Shown: positions 32,523-41,413, counted from the first letter of the stretch. The stretch is 45,153 nucleotides of DNA from Chitinophagales bacterium (GCA_017303875.1 JAFLBP010000042.1:1-45153); one strand, 5' to 3'. The notes: generated by a model from the letters alone, not told the origin. Made by a program: numbers and translations.

Positions 32523-33284
32523 ATGATGAACTTATTCAAAAACGAAACTTACGTCCACCACTTCGGCCGTTACCTGCTGATGTTGGGGCAAGTATTCCGC
32601 CGCCCGGAAAAACTTAGCATGTACTGGAAGGAGACGGCCCGACAGATGAATGACATCGGGGTTGGCTCTCTGATCATCGTATGCCTGATTTCCGTATTTA
32701 TTGGTGCGGTTGCGGCGGTTCAATTCGCTTTTCAGCTCGACGGGCAATTGGTACCCCGCTATTATATTGGTTATATCGTGCGCGACCTTGCGCTGATCGA
32801 ACTTTCCCCTACCATTACCTGCCTCGTATTGGCGGGAAAAGTGGGCTCCAATATGGCTGCCGAAATCGGCGGGATGCGCCAAAAAGAACATATTGATGCC
32901 ATGGAAGTGATGGGCGTCAACACCGCTGCTTACCTGATTTTGCCAAAAATCGTTGCGGCCTTAGTGGTTATTCCGCTGCTCGTTACGTTTTCTGCTTTTG
33001 TGGCCATCATGGGTGGTTATTTAGCCAGCGTACCGACCGGCTTGCTGACCAGCGCCGAGTACATTCAGGGTACTTTGTCGTATTACAACGACCACAATGC
33101 CTTTATGATGTACGTCAAATCTGTGGTTTTTGCATTTATCCTGACGACAGTTTCCTGCTATCAGGGCTATAATGTAAAAGGTGGCAGTATTGAACTGGGC
33201 AAAGCCAGTACCCGTGCAGTTGTTTTCAGCGACATCATCATGCTGCTCGCCGATTACCTCATCGCCGTCGTCCTTACCCGTTAA
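32523..33284 (+). CDS. mlaE: MlaE-like ABC permease (phospholipid transport)
   Basis: A 253-residue inner-membrane permease of the MlaE/Ttg2B family, which with an ATPase and an MCE protein moves phospholipids between membranes. I chose 32523 (MMNLFKN; 32526 also possible) because the longer in-frame start falls inside the SDR gene. The family block RDLALIELSPTITCLVLAGKVGSNMAAEIGG-type region with an E-x-x-A-M-x-V-M-G segment (HIDAMEVMGVN) and about five hydrophobic helices are present. The expected MlaF ATPase does not follow; dapD does, 45 bp later. No Mce-domain gene is in the window. Confidence 0.9.
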   Translation: MMNLFKNETYVHHFGRYLLMLGQVFRRPEKLSMYWKETARQMNDIGVGSLIIVCLISVFIGAVAAVQFAFQLDGQLVPRYYIGYIVRDLALIELSPTITCLVLAGKVGSNMAAEIGGMRQKEHIDAMEVMGVNTAAYLILPKIVAALVVIPLLVTFSAFVAIMGGYLASVPTGLLTSAEYIQGTLSYYNDHNAFMMYVKSVVFAFILTTVSCYQGYNVKGGSIELGKASTRAVVFSDIIMLLADYLIAVVLTR

Positions 33285-33329
33285 ATTCATCATTACCCAA
33301 AATATTCATCGTTCATCGTTTCTCAACTC

Positions 33330-34142
33330 ATGTTACAATCCCAGATTGAAGCTGCCTGGAATGACAGAAGCCTGCTCAAAGATCCTGCCGTACAGCAAAA
33401 TATTCGCGAGGTAATTGCCCAACTCGACGCTGGCGCCCTGCGCGTTGCAGAACCCGGCCCCGATGGTCAGTGGATTACCCACGAATGGATTAAAAAGGCT
33501 GTAATTTTGTATTTTCCGATTCAGGAGATGCAGACCATTGAGGTCGGGCCTTTTGAATTTCACGATAAAATTCCGCTCAAAAACGGATATGCCGCCAAGG
33601 GCGTCCGCGTGGTGCCACATGCCATTGCGCGTTATGGCGCTTTTATTGAGGCCGGCGCAATTTTAATGCCGTCTTATATTAATATTGGCGCCCGCGTGGG
33701 TACCGGCACGATGGTGGATACCTGGGCAACCGTGGGTTCCTGCGCACAGATCGGCCGCAATGTTCACCTGGCTGGCGGCGTAGGCATCGGCGGTGTGCTG
33801 GAACCGCCCCAGGCCACGCCAACCATTATTGAAGATGAATGTTTTATTGGTTCCCGTTGCATTGTGGTGGAAGGCGTTCGGGTAGAGCGCGAAGCCGTAC
33901 TGGGCGCCAACGTGGTACTTACTCAAAGCACACATATTATTGATGTGAGCGGCAGCGAACCCATTGTGTACAAAGGCCGTGTGCCTGCGCGTTCGGTCGT
34001 TATTCCGGGCACGTATACCAAGCAGTTTCCGGCGGGTGAATACCAGGTGGCCTGCGCCCTGATCATTGGTCAGCGCAAAGAGAGTACCGATAAAAAAGTA
34101 TCATTGAACGACGCTTTACGGGAATACCAGGTAGCTGTTTAA
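33330..34142 (+). CDS. dapD: THDP N-succinyltransferase, lysine/DAP pathway
   Basis: A 270-residue cytoplasmic acyltransferase using succinyl-CoA and tetrahydrodipicolinate in the meso-diaminopimelate/lysine pathway. The left-handed beta-helix is visible as hexapeptide-type repeats between ~110 and ~225 (GAFIEAGAILMPSYINIGARVGTGTMVDTWATVGSCAQIGRNVHLAG contains successive I-G-x-x-x-x units). The family segment EVGPFEFHDKIPLKNGY precedes it. Length is typical. It probably shares a transcript with the permease upstream (45 bp) and the RDD gene 1 bp downstream. Confidence 0.96.
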   Translation: MLQSQIEAAWNDRSLLKDPAVQQNIREVIAQLDAGALRVAEPGPDGQWITHEWIKKAVILYFPIQEMQTIEVGPFEFHDKIPLKNGYAAKGVRVVPHAIARYGAFIEAGAILMPSYINIGARVGTGTMVDTWATVGSCAQIGRNVHLAGGVGIGGVLEPPQATPTIIEDECFIGSRCIVVEGVRVEREAVLGANVVLTQSTHIIDVSGSEPIVYKGRVPARSVVIPGTYTKQFPAGEYQVACALIIGQRKESTDKKVSLNDALREYQVAV

Positions 34143-34143
34143 T

Positions 34144-34896
34144 ATGTCGAAATCTATTGAAATACAAACCACCCAGAACGTAACCATCGAGTACGAGCTG
34201 GGATCGATCCGGGAACGCATTTTTGCATTCCTGATGGATATGTTGTTGGTGCTGGTCGGGTGTTTTGTATTGCTCATCATCTTTTCCATTTTTATGGCTT
34301 CGGGTATTTTTTCCGGGCCATTTTGGGGGGTGGTGATGATTGTGACGTTTTTTCTGCTTTTTTTCTTTTACAATATCCTGTTTGAGCTGTTCAACTACGG
34401 ACAAACGCCCGGAAAGCGCGCCATGAATATCCGCGTTGTGCGCCTCGACGGCAAAGATCCGGAGTGGAGCGACCTGGTGTTGCGCGCCCTTCTGCAAATG
34501 ATCGACAGCCTGCTGTCGCTGGGCGTGATGGGCGTTTTGCTGATAAAAACCACGGAAGCCTCCCAGCGCCTGGGCGATATGGCGGCAAACACGACGGTTA
34601 TACGCGTGGTTAATTCCGGTTCTGTTTTTGCGCTGCGTGATATTTTGAATATCGCTTCGCTGGAAAATTATACCCCTGTTTATCCGCAAGTGCGGCAACT
34701 TTCGGAAAAAGATATGATCTTTATCAAAAACGTCATCCTGCGCTGTCAGAAATACCCCAATCAGGCACACCTGAATGCCATGGAAAACCTGACCATGCAC
34801 CTGATGAATGTTTTAAATATTAACCGGATTTCCCAGATCGATCAAATGGAGTTTTTGCGCACCCTGCTGCGCGACTATATTGTCCTTACACGTTGA
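34144..34896 (+). CDS. RDD-family membrane protein
   Basis: A 250-residue inner-membrane protein of unknown role. The RDD signature is seen as Arg in GSIRERI (first helix start), Asp in FLMDML, and the later Asp in RALLQMIDSLL. Hydrophobic helices lie at ~30-55, ~60-85 and ~120-140. The block GQTPGKRAMNIRVVRLDG is typical. The C-terminal ~90 residues are soluble and helical. It begins 1 bp after dapD ends, so it is likely translated from the same message. Confidence 0.88.
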   Translation: MSKSIEIQTTQNVTIEYELGSIRERIFAFLMDMLLVLVGCFVLLIIFSIFMASGIFSGPFWGVVMIVTFFLLFFFYNILFELFNYGQTPGKRAMNIRVVRLDGKDPEWSDLVLRALLQMIDSLLSLGVMGVLLIKTTEASQRLGDMAANTTVIRVVNSGSVFALRDILNIASLENYTPVYPQVRQLSEKDMIFIKNVILRCQKYPNQAHLNAMENLTMHLMNVLNINRISQIDQMEFLRTLLRDYIVLTR

Positions 34897-34908
34897 TCGC
34901 AGCTTTTT

Positions 34909-35994
34909 ATGAAAATTCAGCGACTATTATTGCTGTTGGTTATTGCCCTGTTTATTGCCAATTGCGTCAAAGAAATTAATTTTAACGCCGACAGTGCCGA
35001 CCCTGCCTTAGTGGTCAGCGGCAGTTTTACCAATATCAAACAACGGCACCGCGTTTACCTATCCCATCCCAACGATTACAACAAACGTATTTTCCAACAT
35101 ATTGCCGGGGCAAGTCTTTTACTCAGCGACGACCTGGGTAACACCTGGCCGCTTGTGGAACGCAGGGACACCAACCTCCGGCAGTATTGGTATGAAACCG
35201 ATACCATTCAAGGTATTGCAGGCCGAAAATACACCCTTGACATTCTGCTGCCTGATGGGAAACGTTATCGGAGTACCACGCAAACCCTTCCGGAAGCGGT
35301 GCCCCTTGACAATGTGGAACTCAAAGGGGAAGACCTTCAGTACGTCAATGCGCAAGGGATTTTAGTGCGGGAAAAAAATGCGGTTTCCTACATCAACAGT
35401 ACTGTACCTGCCGATACCAAAAACAAATTTCTGCGCTGGGAAGGTGAAATGGTGTATATTTTTAACGAAATTGCCAAAATTTACGACCCTTTTGGCGTAC
35501 AAAAACAATGCTTCGTCCGGCAGCGCATTTCCGATCAGGAAATTCCACTGGCACGCCTGGAAGATTTTCAGGCCGGCGCAGCCATCCGGCGTTATGTAGG
35601 GCGTCGGCGCATCGACAATGCTTTTGAGCATCGTGTCTGTTTTACCAGCACACAATATACCATAGACCGCGAGGCGTATCAATACTGGAGTAAAATATCG
35701 GCCATCAGTGCACCAAGCGGTACGGTCTTCGATGCTTTACCCGCCAAAGTACGCGGTAATGTTGGCAGTCTTGACAACCCGGAGGAGTTGGTACTCGGCT
35801 ATTTTGAAGTTGCCGGCGCCGCCCTCGAACGTCGATACCTGCTGAACGGGCAGCTGGGGCCGGATTATCTTGTGCCGAATAACCCTTATTGCAATTACGA
35901 CTGGGGCCGTTGGCCGCCTGTTAATCATCCGGAATGCCACGACTGTTTAGTACTCGATGGCGCAACAACCCTTATTCCGGAATGGTGGCAATAA
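34909..35994 (+). CDS. DUF4249 lipoprotein
   Basis: A 361-residue lipoprotein (lipobox Ile-Ala-Asn-Cys, near residue 19) of the DUF4249 family, a Bacteroidota-specific beta-rich domain of unknown function. The N-terminal segment ADPALVVSGSFTN and the loop GATLLSDDLGN-type (here GASLLLSDDLGN) are characteristic. Members usually sit next to a TonB-dependent receptor and act in surface uptake. No receptor gene is adjacent here; upstream is an RDD gene (12 bp away) and downstream a TPR gene. Confidence 0.85.
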   Translation: MKIQRLLLLLVIALFIANCVKEINFNADSADPALVVSGSFTNIKQRHRVYLSHPNDYNKRIFQHIAGASLLLSDDLGNTWPLVERRDTNLRQYWYETDTIQGIAGRKYTLDILLPDGKRYRSTTQTLPEAVPLDNVELKGEDLQYVNAQGILVREKNAVSYINSTVPADTKNKFLRWEGEMVYIFNEIAKIYDPFGVQKQCFVRQRISDQEIPLARLEDFQAGAAIRRYVGRRRIDNAFEHRVCFTSTQYTIDREAYQYWSKISAISAPSGTVFDALPAKVRGNVGSLDNPEELVLGYFEVAGAALERRYLLNGQLGPDYLVPNNPYCNYDWGRWPPVNHPECHDCLVLDGATTLIPEWWQ

Positions 35995-36119
35995 AGATGG
36001 CCGCTAAAACACAAGTGGCATTTTTCCCGTTTATCACCACAAGACAACTTTGAAAAGGCATCATTAAAACATCTGTCTATTTCGCAACACCCCTCAACGC
36101 CATTTATCCGACTCAGACC

Positions 36120-37934
36120 ATGCGTACCTTTTTTTCCCGTAATACCCTTTTTTTGCTGCTGTTGCTGACAACGGCCAATACCCTTTTGGCACAGGATCCT
36201 AACCTTGCCAATCAGTATTTCAGCGATCAGGAATTTGAAAAAGCGGCTTCCCTGTACAGTCAGCTCTCCGATAAAGAGCCGCGCAACGATTATTTTTTTA
36301 ATCGTTATATCGAATGCCTGTTGGGTTTACAGCAATACGATGAGGCTGAAAAAGCCATTAAAAAGCAACTGAAACGCACGCCGGAAAACATCGGGGTCTA
36401 CATCACCTACGGCACTGTTTTCAGCCGCCAGAATAAAACGGCGGAGATGAACGAGCAATTTGAAAAAGCGATTTCAAAGATGGCGCCCGACTATGCCTCC
36501 GTGCAGAGCCTTGCGAATCAGTTTGTCCGTATCTCAGAATTTGACTTTGCCATTAAGGCTTATGAGCGCGGCGGGCAATTGCTCAAAGATGAAAATCGCT
36601 TCGCTTTCAACCTGGCCGAACTGTATCGGCGCAAAGGCGAATCGCCTAAAATGATTTACTACTACCTCAACTCACTGAAAGTAGATCCGGGACGCCTGAC
36701 AACGGTGCAAACCTTCCTGCAACGCTTCCTGGCAGAAAGCGAATACACCGAGCTGCAAACCCAGCTCTATGAAAGAATTCAACAGGATGAAAATGCGGAA
36801 TATGTGGAGCTGCTGGCCTGGTCTTTTGTGCAGCGCAAGGATTTTAAAAGTGCCCTGCGCCAGTACCGCGCCCTCGACAAGCGCCTTGGTGAAAACGGGC
36901 AGCGGGTTTTCAGCTTAGCCAATGATGCCGCCGACGCCCACGATTTTGAAACCGCTATTCAGGGTTTCGACTATATAATTATAGACAAAGGGGCACTCAA
37001 TCCTTTCTTTTTTGATGCCAAAAGACGCAGCATGGAGTGCCGCCGGCAAAAAATCACGGAAGGCTACAGCTATTCGCAGGCAGAACTGCTGGAATTGGAG
37101 AAAGATTACGAGGGCTTTCTTGCTGAACACGGGAAAAACCGCCAAACTGCTTATATTTTACTGCAATTAGGCGATCTGGAAGCCTATTATATCAATAATA
37201 TTAACAAGGCCATCAGCCTGCTGGAGGAAATGAAAGATACGCCCGGCCTTGATCGTTTTACCCTCGCCAGCGTTAAAATCAACCTCGCCGATTACTACCT
37301 CATCAGTGGCGACCGCTGGGAAAGCACCCTGTTATACAGCCAAGTCGATAAAGATTTTCGCGATGAACAGCAGGGGCAGGAAGCGCGTTTCAAAAATGCC
37401 CGACTGTCTTACTTTGTCGGTGATTTCCAATGGGCACAAGCACAATTTGACATCCTCAAAGGTTCCACCGACAAGCTCATTGCCAATGACGCCCTGGATT
37501 TGTCGGTCTTTATAATGGACAACCTCAACCTGGATACCTCTGCGGCGGCCATTTCACTCTATTCCGGCGCCGAGTTGTTGGTTTATCAAAACCGTTTTGA
37601 GGATGCTTTCCTGAAATTGGATACCCTGCGTCGTGATTTTCCGGAACATTCACTTCAGGACGACATCCTGTATCTCGAAGCGCAAATTCACCAAAAACGC
37701 CGCAACTACAAGCTCGCCGCTGAACTGTACAGCAAAGTAGCTGAAAATTACAAAGAGGATATTCGGGCCGACAACGCCTTGTACAACCTTGCACAACTGT
37801 ATGAAAATCAGCTCAGTGAGCCGGAAAAGGCCAAGGAAATCTATGAGAAAATTTTTGTAGATTACTCCGGCAGTGTATTTGCCGTTGATGCCCGCAAACG
37901 CTACCGCATCCTGCGCGGCGATAAGGTTCAGTGA
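36120..37934 (+). CDS. Tetratricopeptide-repeat exported protein
   Basis: A 604-residue protein with an N-terminal signal peptide (~1-24, ending Leu-Leu-Ala-Gln) and about twelve TPR-type helical hairpins over its full length (pattern A-x-x-x-Y-x-x-A, for example FEKAASLYSQLSDKEPRNDYFFNRYIE). TPRs scaffold protein-protein contacts; the partner is not visible. A 125-bp gap separates it from the DUF4249 gene, so it may have its own promoter. Its TGA stop (37932-37934) lies inside the first CAGTGAT unit of the repeat array at 37929-38111. Confidence 0.88.
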   Translation: MRTFFSRNTLFLLLLLTTANTLLAQDPNLANQYFSDQEFEKAASLYSQLSDKEPRNDYFFNRYIECLLGLQQYDEAEKAIKKQLKRTPENIGVYITYGTVFSRQNKTAEMNEQFEKAISKMAPDYASVQSLANQFVRISEFDFAIKAYERGGQLLKDENRFAFNLAELYRRKGESPKMIYYYLNSLKVDPGRLTTVQTFLQRFLAESEYTELQTQLYERIQQDENAEYVELLAWSFVQRKDFKSALRQYRALDKRLGENGQRVFSLANDAADAHDFETAIQGFDYIIIDKGALNPFFFDAKRRSMECRRQKITEGYSYSQAELLELEKDYEGFLAEHGKNRQTAYILLQLGDLEAYYINNINKAISLLEEMKDTPGLDRFTLASVKINLADYYLISGDRWESTLLYSQVDKDFRDEQQGQEARFKNARLSYFVGDFQWAQAQFDILKGSTDKLIANDALDLSVFIMDNLNLDTSAAAISLYSGAELLVYQNRFEDAFLKLDTLRRDFPEHSLQDDILYLEAQIHQKRRNYKLAAELYSKVAENYKEDIRADNALYNLAQLYENQLSEPEKAKEIYEKIFVDYSGSVFAVDARKRYRILRGDKVQ

Positions 37935-38111
37935 TCAGTCAGCAGTTATCAGTCAACAGTTATCAGTTATCAGTGAGCAGTGAACAGTGAACAGTCAGAT
38001 ATGCTCAATGCTCACTGATAACTGTTGACTGATAACTGTTGACTGATAACTGCTCACTGATAACTGTTGACTGATAACTGCTGACTGATAACTGTTGACT
38101 GATAACTGTTA
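37929..38111. repeat. Inverted heptamer array (CAGTNNN units), copy 2
   Basis: Ten CAGTNNN heptamers on the left (37929-37998) are followed by a 12-nt centre and then fourteen reverse-complement heptamers (38011-38108). The words include TAT, CAA and GAG, as in the array at 14797-14960, plus GAT, CAG and GAA. The array spans from the stop codon of the TPR gene (TGA inside the first unit) to the stop codon of the convergent aldehyde dehydrogenase (TTA at 38109-38111 directly follows the last unit). There is no other intergenic DNA between the two genes. Confidence 0.95.
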
Positions 38112-39566
38112 AAAGTATTTGGCGAGACCTTCGAGCATGAATTGCTTGATTTTATTGAAGTTGGCATAGGGCGGCAGGAAAAAGTCGGAGATGGCCACGT
38201 AGCGGTTCTGGTATTGAATACCGCGGGCATTACTGAACTCCAGAAACCCGTAAACGCCGTGTGCTTTGCCCACCCCGCTGTTGTTGACCCCGCCGAAGGG
38301 GATTTCATTGTTGTAAAAATTAACACCACAATCATTAACCGTGACACCGCCGCTGCGGGTTTCACGCAGAAAATACTGCACCACCGCATTTTTTTCACTA
38401 AAAATATACATATCGAGTGGTGTAGGTCGCGCATTGATGTATTGGACAGCGGCTTCCAAGGTGTTGTATTTTCTGATGGGCAGCAGCGGCCCGAAAATCT
38501 CTTCTTCCCAAATGAGGGCATCATCGGGCGTCTCCGTGAGCAGGGTATGTTCAACATACAAGGCATTGGCATCGGTGTGGCCGCCAAAGGCAATCTTTGC
38601 GCCTTTATGAACGGCATCATCGAGGAGTGCTTTCACCCGATCAAAATGTTTGCGGTGAATCATGCGGCACAGATCGGGCGATTCGAAGCGGGCCTGCGTA
38701 TCTTTTCCGTAGAAGCGCTCCACTGTTTGGCGCAACTGTGCCAGCAGTTTTTCATAAACTTTTTCATGCACCAGCACGTAATCGGGCGCGATGCAGATTT
38801 GTCCGGCATTTACATTTTTCAGCCAGGTAATTTTGGCTGCTGCTTTTTCCAGGTTGGCAAATTCATCGACGATGACCGGGCATTTGCCTCCAAGCTCGAG
38901 GGTTACGCCAGCGAGGTTTTTGGCGGCGGCCTCCATCACTTTTTTACCCACCTGCGGGCTTCCGGTAAAGAAAATATGGTTAAAAGGCAGGGCCGTGAGG
39001 TATTGCGCCACCTCGGCTTCGCCCTCAAACAGCGCCACTTCAGCAGGGTCAAAACAGTCGCTGATGATTTTTTTCATCACGCGGGCGCTTTCCGGCGTCG
39101 ACTCGGAGGGTTTAAGTATTACGCAGTTACCAGCTGCGATGGCGGAAGCCAGGGGCGCCAGCGTAAGATTGAGGGGGAAATTCCAGGGCGAAATAATCAG
39201 GCAAACCCCTTTGGGTTCGTGCAGCACCCTGGAGCTTGAGCCAAACAAAGGCAGGGGCGTTTTGGCGCGTTTTTGCCCCATCCAGGAGCGCAAATTGCGT
39301 ATAGCATGCCGGATTTCTGTGTTCACACAACCTATTTCACTGATGGCCACCTCGGTTGGGCTTTTCCGCAGATCGGCCCACAGTGCCTGTTCAATTTCAG
39401 GGCGGTAACGCAGCACTGCTGTATGCAGGCGTTTAAGCTTCTGAATACGTTGAGCGGCCGTGGTGCGGGCAACGGTATACTGATGACTTTGCTGCATGGC
39501 AAAGACCTGTCGAATAGCTTCAAAAACCTGCTCCGTACTTGCAGGAGCGCTGATTGTATCAATCAT
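38109..39566 (-). CDS. Aldehyde dehydrogenase (class-3-like)
   Basis: A 485-residue NAD(P)-dependent aldehyde dehydrogenase. I chose the ATG at 39566 because the family alignment starts soon after it; the longer in-frame start adds 16 residues not typical of the family. Catalytic Cys258 is in NAGQIC, general base Glu224 in TLELGG, Asn129 in SPWNFP, and TGS at 201-203 belongs to the nucleotide-binding loop. The C-terminal hydrophobic-aromatic tail is like class 3 enzymes that oxidise fatty or aromatic aldehydes. The TAA stop is the first triplet beyond the repeat array at 37929-38111. Confidence 0.94.
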   Translation of the reverse strand: MIDTISAPASTEQVFEAIRQVFAMQQSHQYTVARTTAAQRIQKLKRLHTAVLRYRPEIEQALWADLRKSPTEVAISEIGCVNTEIRHAIRNLRSWMGQKRAKTPLPLFGSSSRVLHEPKGVCLIISPWNFPLNLTLAPLASAIAAGNCVILKPSESTPESARVMKKIISDCFDPAEVALFEGEAEVAQYLTALPFNHIFFTGSPQVGKKVMEAAAKNLAGVTLELGGKCPVIVDEFANLEKAAAKITWLKNVNAGQICIAPDYVLVHEKVYEKLLAQLRQTVERFYGKDTQARFESPDLCRMIHRKHFDRVKALLDDAVHKGAKIAFGGHTDANALYVEHTLLTETPDDALIWEEEIFGPLLPIRKYNTLEAAVQYINARPTPLDMYIFSEKNAVVQYFLRETRSGGVTVNDCGVNFYNNEIPFGGVNNSGVGKAHGVYGFLEFSNARGIQYQNRYVAISDFFLPPYANFNKIKQFMLEGLAKYF

Positions 39567-39663
39567 ATATTTTGTGTTGTGCGTGTAAAGTTCTAAAGAA
39601 TTTTGCGGCTGCACAAGTCTGTCATAAATTAGTGAAAATTAGAAAAAAAAGCTGGTTGAACCC

Positions 39664-39694
39664 TTGCTTTATTCCGGAAAAAAATTTAATATTG
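39664..39694 (+). promoter_or_regulatory. Promoter of the hibernation factor gene
   Basis: TTG at 39664-39666 is 20 bp upstream of TAATATTG (39687-39694), which matches TAnnTTTG at 7 of 8 positions. Both the boxes and the spacing agree with the Bacteroidota -33/-7 consensus. The -7 element lies 53 bp before the ATG at 39748. Confidence 0.45.
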
Positions 39695-39747
39695 TACGGT
39701 CATTCAGACAATGTGAATCCTATCCGTTCATTTAAATTTTTTTGTGT

Positions 39748-40071
39748 ATGACTAAGATTAGTGTGTTTTCACAGCACTTTCACGCAGATGCGAAGTTGAT
39801 TGCCTACATCGAAAACAAATTACAGCGTTTGAACCGCTTTACACAAGACCCTTTTCGCGTTGAGGTTTATCTGAAAATTCAGGATACCGGTGCAAAAATT
39901 AAGGATAAAATAGCTGAAATTCGAATGATTTTGCCCGGGAATACCATTATCAACAAGGAAACCGACAAAAGTTTTGAAGCCGCTATCAATATCGCGGCAG
40001 ATTCACTCAAACGTCAACTTTCAAAAATAAAAGAGAAAAAACAGTCCTTTAGCCGAGAAAAACCTGCTTAG
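39748..40071 (+). CDS. hpf: Ribosome hibernation-promoting factor (short HPF/RaiA)
   Basis: A 107-residue HPF/RaiA-family protein that binds the 30S decoding region and silences or dimerises ribosomes in stationary phase. I chose the ATG at 39748 because MTKISVFSQHFHADAKLIAYIENKL matches the family's beta-alpha start; a TTG two codons upstream is a less likely alternative. The block ADKSFEAAINIAADSLKRQLSK-type (here TDKSFEAAINIAADSLKRQL) is diagnostic. Length is that of the short form without the C-terminal dimerisation domain. It is a single-gene unit with its own promoter and terminator. Confidence 0.88.
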   Translation: MTKISVFSQHFHADAKLIAYIENKLQRLNRFTQDPFRVEVYLKIQDTGAKIKDKIAEIRMILPGNTIINKETDKSFEAAINIAADSLKRQLSKIKEKKQSFSREKPA

Positions 40072-40106
40072 AGCCTTCGCGAATTGCCGAATTTGCTCTT
40101 AAAAAT

Positions 40107-40144
40107 ACGCCCCGCGAGTTGAGTACTTGCGGGGCGTTTTTTTT
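40107..40144 (+). terminator. Bidirectional intrinsic terminator
   Basis: Arms 40107-40119 and 40125-40137 form a 13-bp G+C-rich stem (one G.U) with a 5-nt loop, followed by eight T (40137-40144). It lies 36 bp past the hibernation factor stop. On the opposite strand five T follow the stem, so it can also end the convergent dioxygenase transcript. Confidence 0.9.
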
Positions 40145-40168
40145 GAAAACAGGATAACACGCAGGGCC

Positions 40169-41164
40169 TTAAAGCGCTGTCATTATTTTGGCTTGTCGAA
40201 AAGCCCCGGTGGCATTGGTTACTGCCAATTGATAGGCATAGGTACCTTGCGCCAGCCCCAATGCGTTGAGATTAATTGGTATCTGATGTGTACCAATACC
40301 CAAATCCGGACGCTCGATCGTAGCAACTTTCTGACCATTCAGTGCAAATATCTCCAGTTTTACATCTCCGGCATTGTACAATGTAAAAGGCACCGTTGTA
40401 ATCCCGGAGTGCGGGTTGGGATAGTTTTGGCCGAGTTTGAACTGCCCGCCCGTTTCCGGCTCCAGATCGGCCAGCGCTGACGTACCTGAGCCTTGTACGG
40501 TTACTTCCAGATAACTGTCGTAACCACCATTGGAACTATTAGGCGTAAGCGTTGCTAATTGATACTGATAACCGTCTGAGAAAATATTATCCTGATTCAG
40601 GCTCAGCGGATCCGCACCTTTGGTATATTGTGCTGAATTTGCAGCATATAAAGCATTCTTGGTGGTAAGGGGGAACGTCAGCTGTGAAATTGCAGCATAC
40701 ACAGAACTGACGTACACCTGAAAGTGGATATGGCAAATACGGCCGGTATACCAGCCAGGAAAGATGGTGATAAAATTCACTTCCCCATTGGCATCAGTAA
40801 ACTGATAACCGCGCAGGTAAGTGAGGCCTGCCTGCCCCTGATTGTTGTTCTGGCTGTAGCCGGAATATAGCCCATCTTTATCACAATGCCAGATATTTAC
40901 CCTGACATTTTGCATTGGCTGACAATTTCCGGCACCAATAATTTTTAGTTTTAGATTTAGTAAAGTGCCCGTTTTGCTTTCCCGAATATCCTGCCGAAAA
41001 TAAGTGTTATTTTCCGTCAAATCCAGGGGGAACGGACCTGCTGTTTCTGAGGGAATCAGGACACAACTGTCAGGTGGCGGCGCGGCGGCTTTTGCGACAG
41101 GGCTACCTACCAATGCTGTTGCGCCAGCCAAGCCGGTAATTCTCAAAAAATCTTTTCTTTTCAT
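40169..41164 (-). CDS. Exported intradiol-type dioxygenase with T9SS sorting domain
   Basis: A 331-residue protein. The N-terminus (MKRKDFLRITGLAGATALVG) looks like a Tat-type signal with Lys-Arg in place of twin arginine. Residues ~35-220 match intradiol ring-cleavage dioxygenases, non-haem Fe(III) enzymes that open catechol-type rings: candidate ligands Tyr100 (GLYSGY), Tyr139 (PGWYTGR), His145 and His147 (CHIHFQV). The last ~85 residues (LGQNYPNPHSGITTVPFTL and onward) are a T9SS type A sorting domain, so the enzyme is predicted to be secreted or surface-bound. Aromatic substrates could be lignin- or humic-type catechols, but that is not testable from sequence. It stands alone between two divergent/convergent neighbours. 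Confidence 0.93.
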   Translation of the reverse strand: MKRKDFLRITGLAGATALVGSPVAKAAAPPPDSCVLIPSETAGPFPLDLTENNTYFRQDIRESKTGTLLNLKLKIIGAGNCQPMQNVRVNIWHCDKDGLYSGYSQNNNQGQAGLTYLRGYQFTDANGEVNFITIFPGWYTGRICHIHFQVYVSSVYAAISQLTFPLTTKNALYAANSAQYTKGADPLSLNQDNIFSDGYQYQLATLTPNSSNGGYDSYLEVTVQGSGTSALADLEPETGGQFKLGQNYPNPHSGITTVPFTLYNAGDVKLEIFALNGQKVATIERPDLGIGTHQIPINLNALGLAQGTYAYQLAVTNATGAFRQAKIMTAL

Positions 41165-41376
41165 AAATGTTCATTTTTATTATCACAATACGCTGCCCGC
41201 CCGGTTCCGGTTGCGTTTCTACTTAAAAAACCCCAGCGCGCTATTAGTCCTTTTGGGGAAAAACCGTTCTTCGCCTGCGGAATTGCTGTAAAGGGAGTAT
41301 TGCTTTATGATACCCCTGTCAGTTACCTTGAACAAGGGATTTTAATAATTTAGTCCGTACAAATGGAAACATTTTC

Positions 41377-41384
41377 CATCTTTG
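41377..41384 (+). promoter_or_regulatory. Possible -7 element for the SUMF1-like gene
   Basis: CATCTTTG matches TAnnTTTG at 7 of 8 positions and lies 29 bp before the ATG at 41414. It is inside the 249-bp divergent gap with the dioxygenase gene, which otherwise shows no gene. No -33 TTG is evident. Confidence 0.3.
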
Positions 41385-41413
41385 CCACTGTGCCATAATT
41401 CAACAGCTCTTCC

